Below, one piece after another: positions 34,886 to 43,636 of a DNA stretch of 64,000 nucleotides. Within the stretch, counting starts at the first letter, position 1; each line of letters opens with the position of its first letter. Origin of the DNA: Denitromonas sp. (lineage in GTDB: Bacteria; Pseudomonadota; Gammaproteobacteria; Burkholderiales; Rhodocyclaceae); contig NZ_JAUCBR010000004.1 in the NCBI RefSeq assembly GCF_034676725.1, positions 62,001-126,000 of the forward strand, in the 5' to 3' direction. Position numbers and translations under genes: made by a program. The notes beneath the pieces were generated by a model. It did no database searches and was not told the origin of the DNA. It was given only the letters and a program-made list of their open reading frames with translations.

Positions 34886-35383
34886 TTTGTCCATAGCCCG
34901 GATGATAGCGACCCCAGCCTGCAGGCGCATCTGGCCGACGAAGCCGACACCCTCGCCCTGGGCGCGGCACTGGCACCGGCCCTGCAGCCGGGCCTGGTGA
35001 TCTACCTGCTTGGCGACCTCGGCGCGGGCAAAACCACGCTGGTGCGCGGCCTGCTCAGAGGCCTCGGTCACACCGGTAGTGTGAAAAGTCCCACGTACAC
35101 CTTGATTGAACCTTACGTAGTTTCTAGATTAGACTTATATCACTTTGATTTTTATCGGTTCACTTCACCAGAAGAATTTCTGGATGCAGGACTCGACGAA
35201 TACTTTTCAGCTCAGGGCGTCTGTCTGGTCGAATGGCCACAAAAAGCCGGGCCGTATGTCAGCCCGGCGGACATCGAGATCAGGCTGGCAATTGACGGTG
35301 ACGGGCGCGAGGCGATCATCCGCCCCTTGACGGATACGGGACAACAATGCGCAAAAAAAATAGCGAAGCGCCCAGCCCGATAG
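34877..35383 (+). CDS. tsaE: tRNA threonylcarbamoyladenosine ATPase
   Basis: ATPase of the t6A complex with TsaB/TsaC/TsaD, 168 residues. Walker A is GDLGAGKTTLVRGLL; SPTYTLIEPY and CLVEWP are family marks. ATG at 34877 has GGAGA with a 7-base spacer. Its start lies inside the start of the divergent queG gene, and its last 37 bases overlap amiC. Oddly, the segment 35086-35215 falls to about 30-48% GC, with rare codons (TTA, AGA), in an otherwise about 65-70% GC gene. The protein sequence in that segment is conserved. Confidence 0.94.
   Translation: MIHFVHSPDDSDPSLQAHLADEADTLALGAALAPALQPGLVIYLLGDLGAGKTTLVRGLLRGLGHTGSVKSPTYTLIEPYVVSRLDLYHFDFYRFTSPEEFLDAGLDEYFSAQGVCLVEWPQKAGPYVSPADIEIRLAIDGDGREAIIRPLTDTGQQCAKKIAKRPAR
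35102..35130 (+). promoter_or_regulatory. candidate internal promoter in tsaE for amiC
   Basis: TTGATT (35102-35107) and TAGATT (35125-35130), 17 bases apart, each 4/6 to consensus, sit within the AT-rich island of tsaE, 217 bases before the amiC start. It could drive amiC separately. It may equally be a chance feature of the AT-rich patch. Confidence 0.25.
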
Positions 35384-36672
35384 GGCAGCCTGCCGCGCGC
35401 CGCCACTTCCTGAAAGCGGCGGGCGCGACCTTTGCCATGCTGGTCACCCCCCTCGGCCACGCCGCCCCGCGGCTGATGGCCGTGCGCATCTGGCCGGCCG
35501 AAGACTACACCCGCATCACTCTCGAATCGCATGCCGAGATCAAGGCCTCGCACCTGATCGTCAAGAACCCGGAGCGCTTGGTCATCGACCTCGAAGGCGT
35601 CGAGTTCGACAGCGTGCTCAAGCACCTGCCCGACAGCGTGACCGGCGGTGACCCGTACATCCAGCTCATCCGCGCCGGCCGCAACCGGCCGGGCGTGGTG
35701 CGCGTGGTTGTCGAGCTGAAGCAGGAAATCAACCCGCAGATCTTTTCGCTGCAGCCGGTCGGCGCCTATGGTCACCGGCTGGTGGTCGACCTGTACCCGA
35801 CCACGCCGATCGACCCGCTGCTGGCGCTGATCGAAAAAAGCTCGCCCACCGAGGCGGCCGCCGGCGAAGCGCCGACGCCGACCCGCGACGGGGCGGAGGC
35901 TCAGACCGCCAAGCACACCGAGCGCCGCGACCCGGCCGGCGAACGGCAGGTCAACCGCCTGGTGACCGTGGCCATCGACCCCGGCCATGGCGGCGAAGAC
36001 CCCGGCGCGGTTGGTCGTCGCGGCAGCTACGAGAAAAACGTCACGCTCAAGATCGCCCGGCTGCTCAAGCGACGGATCGACGCCGAGCCCGGCATGCGCG
36101 CCGTGCTCACCCGCGATGGCGACTATTTCGTACCGCTGAACAAGCGGGTGCAGAAGGCGCGCGCGGTCAAGGCCGACCTGTTCCTGTCGATCCATGCCGA
36201 CGCCTTCGTCAAGCCCGACGCGCGCGGCAGTTCGGTGTTCGTGCTCTCCGAGCGCGGCGCCTCGAGCGCGGCCGCCCGCTGGCTGGCCAAGCGCGAAAAC
36301 GACGCCGACCTGATCGGTGGCGTTGCCATCGGCGGCCAGGACGGCCACCTGGCGCGCACCCTGCTCGACCTGTCGCAAACGGCCACCATCAACGACAGCA
36401 TGAAGGTCGGCAAGGCCGTGCTGGCCGAGCTCGGCGGCATCAACACGCTGCACAAGCGCGATGTCGAACACGCCGGGTTTGCCGTGCTCAAGGCGCCGGA
36501 CATCCCCTCGGTGCTGGTCGAGACTGCCTTCATCAGCAACCCGGAAGAAGAGCGCCGGCTCAACGACCACGCCTACCAGGACAAGATGGCCAACGCCATC
36601 CTGAAGGGCATCCGCCGTTACTTCGACGACAACCCGCCGCTGACCCGCACCCGCGTCGCCCAGCTCAACTGA
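35347..36672 (+). CDS. amiC: N-acetylmuramoyl-L-alanine amidase
   Basis: Periplasmic cell-wall hydrolase needed for daughter-cell separation, 441 residues. A Tat signal is at 18-35 (RRHFLKAAGATFAML), an AMIN domain at about 40-150 targets the septum, a low-complexity linker with Glu/Ala/Thr follows, and Amidase_3 spans about 205-425 with zinc ligands in DPGHGGEDPGA (H214), the Glu of RGSYEKN and SIHADAF. ATG overlaps the tsaE end. Common in betaproteobacteria as tsaE-amiC, so the pair is co-transcribed. Confidence 0.95.
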   Translation: MRKKNSEAPSPIGQPAARRHFLKAAGATFAMLVTPLGHAAPRLMAVRIWPAEDYTRITLESHAEIKASHLIVKNPERLVIDLEGVEFDSVLKHLPDSVTGGDPYIQLIRAGRNRPGVVRVVVELKQEINPQIFSLQPVGAYGHRLVVDLYPTTPIDPLLALIEKSSPTEAAAGEAPTPTRDGAEAQTAKHTERRDPAGERQVNRLVTVAIDPGHGGEDPGAVGRRGSYEKNVTLKIARLLKRRIDAEPGMRAVLTRDGDYFVPLNKRVQKARAVKADLFLSIHADAFVKPDARGSSVFVLSERGASSAAARWLAKRENDADLIGGVAIGGQDGHLARTLLDLSQTATINDSMKVGKAVLAELGGINTLHKRDVEHAGFAVLKAPDIPSVLVETAFISNPEEERRLNDHAYQDKMANAILKGIRRYFDDNPPLTRTRVAQLN

Positions 36673-36719
36673 GCGCCTGCCACACCGTCACACGCCCCGC
36701 CCCGGGCGGCGTGGCGCGC

Positions 36720-37700
36720 TCAGTCGGTGCGTTCAGGCGCAGCCACCCGCAGGCAATGCACGCTGAACAGCCGCTCAGCATCGCACCACACCTGCTCGGT
36801 CACAAAGCCCACCGTCGCCGCCAAAGCCCCGAATTCCTCTGTGCTGTATTTGTAGGAGTTCTCGGTGTGGATGCCCTCGCCCTCGGCAAAATCGAAGACC
36901 TGGCCGGCAATCTCGATGCGCGTGGCGCGCTGCGCACGCAGGTGCATCTCGATACGGCCCAGGGCGTCGTTGTAGAAGGCGTGGTGCGCAAAGTCCTCGA
37001 CCGTCAGTTGCGCACCCAGCTCCGTCGCCATGCGCACCAGCACGTTGCGATTGAAGGCGGCGGTCACGCCGGCGGCGTCGTTGTAGGCGGCGTTGAGCCG
37101 AGCGGCGTCCTTCTTCAGGTCCACCCCGATCAACAACCGCCCGCCCGGCCCGACCATGCCGGCCACCCAGCGCAGCAGGTCGCGCACATCGGCGGGCTCG
37201 AAATTGCCCACGCTCGAGCCCGGGTAAAACACCACGCGATGCGCCTCGGGCGCGATCGGCGGCAGCGCAAACGCGCGGGTGTAGTCCACGCAGGTGGCGC
37301 GCACGCGGATCTGCGGATAGTCACGGGCGATGCCGGTGGCCGAGGCGCGCAGATGGCTCAGCGAGATGTCGAGCGGCAGGTACTCGGCCGGGCGCAGCAC
37401 ATCGAGCAGCGAGCGGATCTTGATGTCGCTGCCGCTGCCCAGTTCGATCAGCGCCGCCTGGCGGCCGAGGCGTTCGGCAATCTCCGGCCCATGGGCGCGT
37501 AGCAGTCCGATCTCGGTGCGCGCGGGGTAGTACTCGGGCTGCCGGGTGATGGCATCGAACAGGCGCGAGCCTTCGGCATCATAGAAAAACTTGGGCGCCA
37601 GGCGCCGCGGCGTGGCGGCCAGGCCGGCGAGCACCTCGCGCCGGAAGTCGGCCACGGCGGGTTTGAGGTCGTGCAGTTCGAAATTGGCCAGTGCGCTCAT
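36720..37700 (-). CDS. egtD: L-histidine N(alpha)-methyltransferase (ergothioneine)
   Basis: SAM-dependent enzyme of 326 residues that makes hercynine (trimethylhistidine). Signatures: ELGSGSDIKIRSLLDVL as SAM pocket, LPLDISLSHLRASA, and PGSSVGNFEPADVRDLL, all typical of EgtD. ATG at 37700 overlaps the egtB stop (ATGA). The product feeds EgtB. EgtE and EgtC are not in the window, so the final C-S lyase step must come from elsewhere or from another route. Confidence 0.93.
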   Translation of the reverse strand: MSALANFELHDLKPAVADFRREVLAGLAATPRRLAPKFFYDAEGSRLFDAITRQPEYYPARTEIGLLRAHGPEIAERLGRQAALIELGSGSDIKIRSLLDVLRPAEYLPLDISLSHLRASATGIARDYPQIRVRATCVDYTRAFALPPIAPEAHRVVFYPGSSVGNFEPADVRDLLRWVAGMVGPGGRLLIGVDLKKDAARLNAAYNDAAGVTAAFNRNVLVRMATELGAQLTVEDFAHHAFYNDALGRIEMHLRAQRATRIEIAGQVFDFAEGEGIHTENSYKYSTEEFGALAATVGFVTEQVWCDAERLFSVHCLRVAAPERTD

Positions 37701-38983
37701 GCCAGCTCCTGCGCCAGCCGGATGCCCTGGAACTGCCAGCGCTCCTGCGGGTAGAAGAAGTTGCGGTAGGTGGCGCGCACATGGCCGGCCGGGGTGGCGC
37801 AGGAGCCGCCGCGCAAGACCATCTGGCCCGACATGAACTTGCCGTTGTACTCGCCCAGTGCGCCGTCGGGCGGCCGGTAGCCGGGGTAGGCCAGATAGGC
37901 CGACGCGGTGTGCTCCCACACATCGCCGAACAGTTGCACCAGCCCATCGCCGTCCGCCGCCTGCGGCTGCAGCAGGTCGGCGTCGGCAAAGTTGCCGGTG
38001 ACCGGCGCGGCGCCGGCCGCATGCTCCCATTCGGCCTCGGTGGGCAGGCGCGCGCCGGCCCAGGTGGCGTAGGCGTCGGCTTCAAAGTAGCTCACATGAG
38101 CGACCGGCGCGTTGAGATCCAGCGGCCGCAGGCCGCCGAGCGTGAACTCGTGCCAGTCGGTGCCGATACGCTCCCAGTACCGCGGCCCGCCCCAGCCGAG
38201 CCGCTGCACCGTGGCCCAGCCATCGGACAGCCATAGCGCGGCATTGCGATAAGCGCCAGCCTCGACGAAGGCCAGATACTCGGCGTTGGTCACCGGCCGC
38301 GTGGCCAATGCAAAGGGATTGAGAAAGACGCGATGGCGCGGGCGCTCGTTGTCGTAGCAAAAGCCGTCGCCCGCAAAGCCGCTATCAACCACGCCCCCCT
38401 CGAAGGCCTGCCAGGCCAGCGGCAGCGCGTCGCTGCGCCTGGGCGTGGCCAGATCGCACCGGTAGGCCGGGCGCAGCGGATTGACCGAAAAGTGCTGCTT
38501 GATGTCGGTGAGCAGCAACTCCTGGTGCTGCTGCTCGTGGTTCAGGCCGATGGCCAGGCGCGCTTCGATGGCCGGCCAATGGTCGGCGCCCGCCTCGGCG
38601 ATCAGCGTCGCCATGGCCAGGTCGACATGCGCGCGATAGCGATACACCGCCTCCACCGTCGGTCGCGACAGATGCCCCCGCTCGGCCCGCGGATGAAACT
38701 CGCCGACCTGCTCGTAGTAGGAATTGAACAGGCTGCGGAAGGCCGGATCGAAGACCCGGTAGCCCGGCAGGAACGGCACCAGCAAAAAGGTTTCGAAAAA
38801 CCAGCTCACATGCGCCAGATGCCACTTGGGCGGGCTGGCGAAGTCGGCCGTCTGCAGCCCGTAGTCCTCGACACACAGCGGCGCGCACAAACGCTCGCTG
38901 GCCGCACGCACGCGCGCATAGGCGCTCGCCCAGTCGTCACGGCGTCGAAGCGCCGCCTGCTCGATCCCTGCCTGGTCATTCAT
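37697..38983 (-). CDS. egtB: ergothioneine sulfoxide synthase
   Basis: Non-heme iron enzyme of 428 residues joining hercynine and a thiol donor. The N-terminal DinB-like domain holds the iron ligands H55 (KWHLAHVSWFFE) and the pair in LNHEQQHQELLL (about 148 and 152); the C-terminal formylglycine-generating-enzyme-like domain follows (LPTEAEWEHAAG; LVQLFGDVWEHTAS; MVLRGGSCATP). Related SenA proteins use selenium donors, but the overlapping egtD favours ergothioneine. GAGAGG precedes ATG. The upstream gap is shared with ribF. Confidence 0.9.
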   Translation of the reverse strand: MNDQAGIEQAALRRRDDWASAYARVRAASERLCAPLCVEDYGLQTADFASPPKWHLAHVSWFFETFLLVPFLPGYRVFDPAFRSLFNSYYEQVGEFHPRAERGHLSRPTVEAVYRYRAHVDLAMATLIAEAGADHWPAIEARLAIGLNHEQQHQELLLTDIKQHFSVNPLRPAYRCDLATPRRSDALPLAWQAFEGGVVDSGFAGDGFCYDNERPRHRVFLNPFALATRPVTNAEYLAFVEAGAYRNAALWLSDGWATVQRLGWGGPRYWERIGTDWHEFTLGGLRPLDLNAPVAHVSYFEADAYATWAGARLPTEAEWEHAAGAAPVTGNFADADLLQPQAADGDGLVQLFGDVWEHTASAYLAYPGYRPPDGALGEYNGKFMSGQMVLRGGSCATPAGHVRATYRNFFYPQERWQFQGIRLAQELA

Positions 38984-39109
38984 CCCATGGCCCTCTCGGC
39001 GTGTCAGGCATCAGCAAACCAAATGCGGATGCCATGCGTCAAGCGTACCGTTCGCCCGCCGGTGACTTGCCGCGGCGCACCAAAGCCCCGAAAATCGACG
39101 CCTTGGGGC

Positions 39110-39115
39110 TATAAT
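39110..39115 (+). promoter_or_regulatory. candidate -10 box of ribF
   Basis: A perfect TATAAT sits 21 bases before the ribF ATG, within the 153-bp divergent gap with egtB, so the transcript leader would be short. No good -35 hexamer is present at 16-18 bases, so the promoter is a probable but unproven call. Confidence 0.5.
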
Positions 39116-39136
39116 TGCCGCTTTTTTCAGGCGCTT

Positions 39137-40081
39137 ATGCAGGTTACACGCGGCGACGCGGAACAGGCTTCGACCGCCTCGGTGCTGACCATCGGCAACT
39201 TCGACGGCATCCACCGCGGGCATCAGGCCCTGCTCCGCCTACTCACGGACAAGGCTCAGGCACTTGGCTTGCCGGCAGTGGTGCTCACCTTCGAGCCCCA
39301 CCCGCGCGAGTACTTCGCGCCTGCGCAGGCGCCTGCGCGTCTGGCCTCCCTGCGCGAGAAGCTGCTGCTGCTGGCCGCCGCTGGCGTCGACATCACCCGC
39401 ATCATTCGCTTCAACGCCCGCTTTGCCGCGTTTACCGCCGAAGATTTCATCGACACCGTGCTGGTGCGCCACCTCAAGGTGCGCCACCTGATCATCGGCG
39501 ACGACTTCCGGTTTGGCGCCGGCCGCAAGGGCGACTTTGCCATGCTCAAGGCCGCGGGCGAACGCCTCGGCTTCGTGGTCGAAGCCATGCCCACCCACGC
39601 CTGTGACGCCGAGCGCGTCTCCAGCTCGGCGGTGCGCGCCGCGCTGGCCGAGGGCAGCCTGGCCCGCGCCGCGCAACTGCTCGGCCGCCCCTACAGCATT
39701 GCCGGGCGTGTGGTCCATGGCGATCAGATCGGCCGCACCCTGGGCTACCCGACCGCCAACATCCAGCTCAAGGGCCGCCGCCCGCCGCTCTCCGGCGTCT
39801 ATGCCGTGGCCGTCGAAGGCCTCGGCGATGCACTGCGGCCCGCCGTGGCCAGCGTGGGCGTGCGCCCCACGGTCAACAGTGCCGGCCGGCCGACGCTCGA
39901 AGTGCATCTGTTCGACTTCGATCAGGACTGCTACGGTGCGCATTTGCGGGTGCACTTCCTGCACAAGCTGCGCGACGAACAAAAGTTCGACTCCTTCGAC
40001 GCGCTGACCGCCCAGATCGCACTTGACGCCGACGCTGCCCGCAACTGGCTCTCCCACAATTCGCTCGATACTTCACGCTAA
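39137..40081 (+). CDS. ribF: bifunctional riboflavin kinase / FAD synthetase
   Basis: Makes FMN and FAD from riboflavin, 314 residues. FAD synthetase domain at 1-185 with TIGNFDGIHRGHQALL near residue 18; riboflavin kinase domain at about 190-310 (GRTLGYPTANIQLKG; VYAVAVEGL; LEVHLFDF). ATG at 39137 gives the family start MQV. Followed at 9 bases by ileS, the usual ribF-ileS-lspA order. Confidence 0.96.
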   Translation: MQVTRGDAEQASTASVLTIGNFDGIHRGHQALLRLLTDKAQALGLPAVVLTFEPHPREYFAPAQAPARLASLREKLLLLAAAGVDITRIIRFNARFAAFTAEDFIDTVLVRHLKVRHLIIGDDFRFGAGRKGDFAMLKAAGERLGFVVEAMPTHACDAERVSSSAVRAALAEGSLARAAQLLGRPYSIAGRVVHGDQIGRTLGYPTANIQLKGRRPPLSGVYAVAVEGLGDALRPAVASVGVRPTVNSAGRPTLEVHLFDFDQDCYGAHLRVHFLHKLRDEQKFDSFDALTAQIALDADAARNWLSHNSLDTSR

Positions 40082-40090
40082 AGAACCGCA

Positions 40091-42889
40091 ATGGCCGACT
40101 ACCGCACGACGCTCAATCTCCCCGACACCCCCTTCCCGATGCGCGGCAACCTGCCCAAGCGCGAGCCGGGCTGGGTTCAGGACTGGCAGCAGCGCAAGCT
40201 GTACCAGAAGATTCGCAAGGCGTCGGCCGGCCGGCCCAAGTTCGTGCTGCACGATGGCCCGCCGTATGCCAACGGCAGCATCCACATCGGCCATGCGCTG
40301 AACAAGATCCTCAAAGACATCATCGTCCGCTCCAAGACGCTGGCTGGCTACGACGCCCCGTATGTGCCGGGCTGGGACTGCCACGGCCTGCCGATCGAGC
40401 ACAAGGTGGAAGTCACCCACGGCAAGGGCTTGCCCGCCGACAAGGTGCGTGAGTTGTGCCGCGCCTACGCCGCCGAGCAGATCGAGGGCCAGAAGGCCGA
40501 CTTCATCCGCCTCGGCGTGCTGGGCGACTGGGACAATCCCTACAAGACCATGGACTTCGCCAACGAAGCCGGCGAGATCCGCGCCCTGGCCAAGATGGTC
40601 GAGGCGGGCTATGTGTTCAAGGGCCTCAAGCCGGTGAACTGGTGTTTCGACTGCGGCTCGGCGCTGGCCGAGGCCGAGGTGGAGTACGCCGACAAGCAAT
40701 CGCCGCAAATCGACGTGGCCTTCCCGGTCGACGAGGCCGACAAGCTCGCCACCGCCTTTGGCCTGGGCACGCTCGCCAAGCCCGCCTTCGCGGTGATCTG
40801 GACCACCACGCCGTGGACGATTCCCGTCAACCAGGCACTCAACATGCACCCCGAGTTCGACTACGCCCTGGTCGATGTCGGCGACCGCCTGCTGGTGCTG
40901 GCGAGCGAACTGGTCGAGGCCTGCCTCGAGCGCTACAAGCTGGAAGGCTCGGTGGTCGCCACCACCAAGGGCGCGGCCTTCGACCGCATCGCCTTCCGCC
41001 ACCCCTTCTACGACCGCGTCTCGCCGGTGTATCTGGCGGACTACGTCGGCCTGGACGCCGGCACCGGCATCGTGCACTCCTCGCCGGCCCATGGCGTGGA
41101 CGACTTCAACGCCTGGCATGCCTACGGCCGCACCAATGACGAGATCCTCACCCCGGTGATGGGCGACGGCCACTATGTGCCCGACCTGCCCTTCTTCGGC
41201 GGCCAGATGATCTGGAAGGCCAACCCGGCTATCGTCGCCAAGATCGAGGAAGTCGGCTGCCTGCTGGCGCACCAGAAGATCACCCACAGCTACATGCACT
41301 GCTGGCGCCACAAGACGCCGATCATCTACCGCGCCACGGCGCAGTGGTTCGTCGGCATGGACCGCCAGGTGGCCGACGGTTCCACACTGCGCGAGCGCGC
41401 ACTCAAGGGTGTGGACGACACCCGCTTCTATCCCTCGTGGGGCCAGTCGCGCCTGCACGCCATGATCGCCAACCGGCCCGACTGGTGCATCTCGCGCCAG
41501 CGCAACTGGGGGGTGCCGATCCCCTTCTTCCTGCACAAGGAAACCGGCGAGCTGCATCCGCGCACCGTCGCGCTGATGGAGCAGGTTGCGCTGCGCGTCG
41601 AAAAGGAAGGCATCGAGGCCTGGTTCAAGCTCGATGCCACTGAACTGCTCGGCAGCGAAGCCGCCCAGTACACCAAGATCAGCGACACGCTCGACGTGTG
41701 GTTCGACTCCGGCACCACGCACTGGCATGTGCTGCGCGGCTCGCACCACGACGGCCATGCCACCGGCCCGCGCGCCGACCTGTATCTGGAAGGCTCGGAC
41801 CAGCATCGCGGCTGGTTCCACTCGTCCTTGCTCACCGGCTGCGCCATCGACGGCCATGCGCCCTATCACGCGCTGCTGACCCACGGCTTTGCGGTGGACG
41901 GCAAGGGCCACAAGATGAGCAAGTCGGTCGGCAACGTCGTCGTGCCGCAGGAAGTGTCCGACAAACTCGGCGCCGAGATCCTGCGCCTGTGGGTGGCCAG
42001 CACCGACTACTCGGGCGAGCTGTCGATCTCCAAGGAGATTCTCGACCGCGTGGTCGAGGTCTACCGCCGCATCCGCAACACCCTGCGCTTCCTGCTCGCC
42101 AACACGGCTGACTTCGACATCGAGAAGAACGGCGTGCCGGTCGAGCAATGGCTGGACATCGACCGCTACGCGCTGGCCTTCACCCGCCAGATGGCCAAGC
42201 AGGCCGAGGCCGACTGCGCCACCTTCGAGTTCCACCGCGTGGTGCAGGCGATGCAGATCTTCTGCTCGGAAGAACTCGGCGCCTTCTACCTCGACATCCT
42301 CAAGGACCGCCTGTACACCACGGCCGAGGACTCGCTCGCCCGACGCGCCGCGCAGACCGCGCTGTGGCACATCACCCAGACCCTGGTCAAGCTGATGGCG
42401 CCGATCCTGTCCTTCACCGCCGAAGAAATCTGGGCGCTGATCGGCAAGGGCGAAGACGACAGCGTGATGCTGCACACCTGGCATGTGCTGCCCGAGCAGG
42501 CCAACGAAGGCGAACTGATCGCCCGCTGGGAGATCATCCGCGAGGCCCGTGCTGACGTGCAAAAAGAGCTCGAAGCCCTGCGCACCACCGGCGCCATCGG
42601 CTCGGCCCTGCAGGCCGAGGTGGTGGTCAAGGCCGCCCCCGAGCGCCTGGCCGCGCTGGCCTCGCTGGGTGAGGACCTGCGCCTGGTGCTGCAGACCTCA
42701 GCCGCCACGCTCGAAGCGGTCAACAGCGAGGACGAACAGCGGGTCGATGCCGTCGCCTCCGAGCACGCCAAGTGCGAACGCTGCTGGCACTACCGTCCCG
42801 AGGTCGGTTCGATCGCCGAGCACCCCGCCCTGTGCAGCCGTTGCCACAGCAACCTGCATGGCGACGGCGAAGCGCGCAGCCATGCATAG
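40091..42889 (+). CDS. ileS: isoleucyl-tRNA synthetase
   Basis: Class I aminoacyl-tRNA synthetase, 932 residues, usual bacterial length. HIGH motif at 65-68 (GSIHIGHALN), KMSKS at about 609-613 (GHKMSKSVGN) with loop lysine, editing domain between, and a C-terminal zinc site CERCWHYR (895) with CSRCH. Begins 9 bases after ribF. Confidence 0.98.
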   Translation: MADYRTTLNLPDTPFPMRGNLPKREPGWVQDWQQRKLYQKIRKASAGRPKFVLHDGPPYANGSIHIGHALNKILKDIIVRSKTLAGYDAPYVPGWDCHGLPIEHKVEVTHGKGLPADKVRELCRAYAAEQIEGQKADFIRLGVLGDWDNPYKTMDFANEAGEIRALAKMVEAGYVFKGLKPVNWCFDCGSALAEAEVEYADKQSPQIDVAFPVDEADKLATAFGLGTLAKPAFAVIWTTTPWTIPVNQALNMHPEFDYALVDVGDRLLVLASELVEACLERYKLEGSVVATTKGAAFDRIAFRHPFYDRVSPVYLADYVGLDAGTGIVHSSPAHGVDDFNAWHAYGRTNDEILTPVMGDGHYVPDLPFFGGQMIWKANPAIVAKIEEVGCLLAHQKITHSYMHCWRHKTPIIYRATAQWFVGMDRQVADGSTLRERALKGVDDTRFYPSWGQSRLHAMIANRPDWCISRQRNWGVPIPFFLHKETGELHPRTVALMEQVALRVEKEGIEAWFKLDATELLGSEAAQYTKISDTLDVWFDSGTTHWHVLRGSHHDGHATGPRADLYLEGSDQHRGWFHSSLLTGCAIDGHAPYHALLTHGFAVDGKGHKMSKSVGNVVVPQEVSDKLGAEILRLWVASTDYSGELSISKEILDRVVEVYRRIRNTLRFLLANTADFDIEKNGVPVEQWLDIDRYALAFTRQMAKQAEADCATFEFHRVVQAMQIFCSEELGAFYLDILKDRLYTTAEDSLARRAAQTALWHITQTLVKLMAPILSFTAEEIWALIGKGEDDSVMLHTWHVLPEQANEGELIARWEIIREARADVQKELEALRTTGAIGSALQAEVVVKAAPERLAALASLGEDLRLVLQTSAATLEAVNSEDEQRVDAVASEHAKCERCWHYRPEVGSIAEHPALCSRCHSNLHGDGEARSHA

Positions 42890-42894
42890 AGAAA

Positions 42895-42988
42895 GGCCCC
42901 CACGCTCACTACGTTCGCTGCCCCCCGAGGGGGCGGCGCCCGCCCTTGGGGCGGCCCGGCGGGCGGGCGATCGGCCCCCACGCTCACT
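42895..42988. repeat. GC-rich repeat with 16-bp direct repeats
   Basis: GGCCCCCACGCTCACT occurs at 42895-42910 and 42973-42988. Between them are a hairpin (GCCCCC-CGA-GGGGGC, 42920-42933) and a second inverted repeat (GCCCGCC near 42939 with GGCGGGC near 42962). This fits the C-rich intergenic repeats known in betaproteobacteria. No gene lies in the 250-bp ileS-lspA gap. Confidence 0.65.
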
Positions 42989-43033
42989 GTGTGCGCGGCG
43001 GGTCGGTTTTGCACAACCGTCCCGTTCGGCGGA

Positions 43034-43120
43034 CGTAGGGCGGATAAGCCGTAAGGCGCATCCGCCGATCTCGCCTGATGCTGCGATGTTGGCGGATGCG
43101 CTGCGCTTATCCGCCCTACG
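43034..43120. repeat. REP-like palindromic repeat pair
   Basis: Left arm 43034-43066 and right arm 43091-43120 are inverted repeats sharing CGTAGGGCGGATAAGC and GCGCATCCGCC, with a small internal difference (3-base indel). A 24-base loop separates them. The core (GTAGGGCGGATAAGC...GCATCCGCC) resembles a repeat widespread in Proteobacteria. The right arm ends 21 bases before the lspA start. Confidence 0.8.
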
Positions 43121-43141
43121 CCAATCGGCGGGCACGCATTG

Positions 43142-43636
43142 ATGCGCCCGCGCTTTGGCCTGTGGCTGGCCTTTGTCTTCGTGGTGGTGGTGCTTGATCA
43201 GCTGAGCAAGCAGATCGTGCTCGCCCAGCTGGTGCCGGGCGAGTCGATTCCGGTCACCGGCTTCTTCAACCTGGTGCTGCTGTTCAACCCGGGCGCGGCC
43301 TTCAGCTTCCTGGCCGACCATTCCGGCTGGCAGCGCTGGTTCTTCACCGCACTGGCGGCCATCATCTGCCTGTGGCTGGGTCGGCTGATGTACCAGCACC
43401 AGCATGAGCGCCTGCAACCCTTCGCCTTTGCGCTGATCATCGGCGGCGCCATCGGCAACGTGATCGACCGGCTGTTCATCGGTGCGGTGGTCGACTTCCT
43501 GTACTTCCATGTGGGCCGCTACGGCTGGCCCGCCTTCAACCTGGCCGATTCGGCCATCACGCTGGGCGTGGGGCTCATGCTGTGGGCACAGTTCCGCCCC
43601 GCCGGCCACGCCTCGCCCAAGGAGAACCATTCGTGA
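43142..43636 (+). CDS. lspA: prolipoprotein signal peptidase II
   Basis: Inner-membrane aspartic peptidase that cuts lipoprotein signal peptides, 164 residues with four helices. Catalytic Asp residues are in GGAIGNVIDRL and FNLADSAITLG; VVDFLYFHVG is typical. ATG 43142 is preferred to TTG 43139. There is no good ribosome binding site because a palindromic repeat sits just upstream. Its stop overlaps the fkpB start (GTGA). Confidence 0.96.
   Translation: MRPRFGLWLAFVFVVVVLDQLSKQIVLAQLVPGESIPVTGFFNLVLLFNPGAAFSFLADHSGWQRWFFTALAAIICLWLGRLMYQHQHERLQPFAFALIIGGAIGNVIDRLFIGAVVDFLYFHVGRYGWPAFNLADSAITLGVGLMLWAQFRPAGHASPKENHS

Noticed and set aside
36673..36719. Terminator between amiC and egtD
   Set aside because: Only an imperfect GC palindrome without a T run is present, so I do not list it as a terminator.
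37697..38983. HEQQH in egtB as a zinc protease motif
   Set aside because: In this family the two His are iron ligands of a DinB-like domain; the rest of the protein is clearly EgtB.
40073..42562. An 829-codon minus-strand frame opposite ileS
   Set aside because: Same codon-bias artefact; low-complexity Val/Gly/Ala/His composition and no motif.
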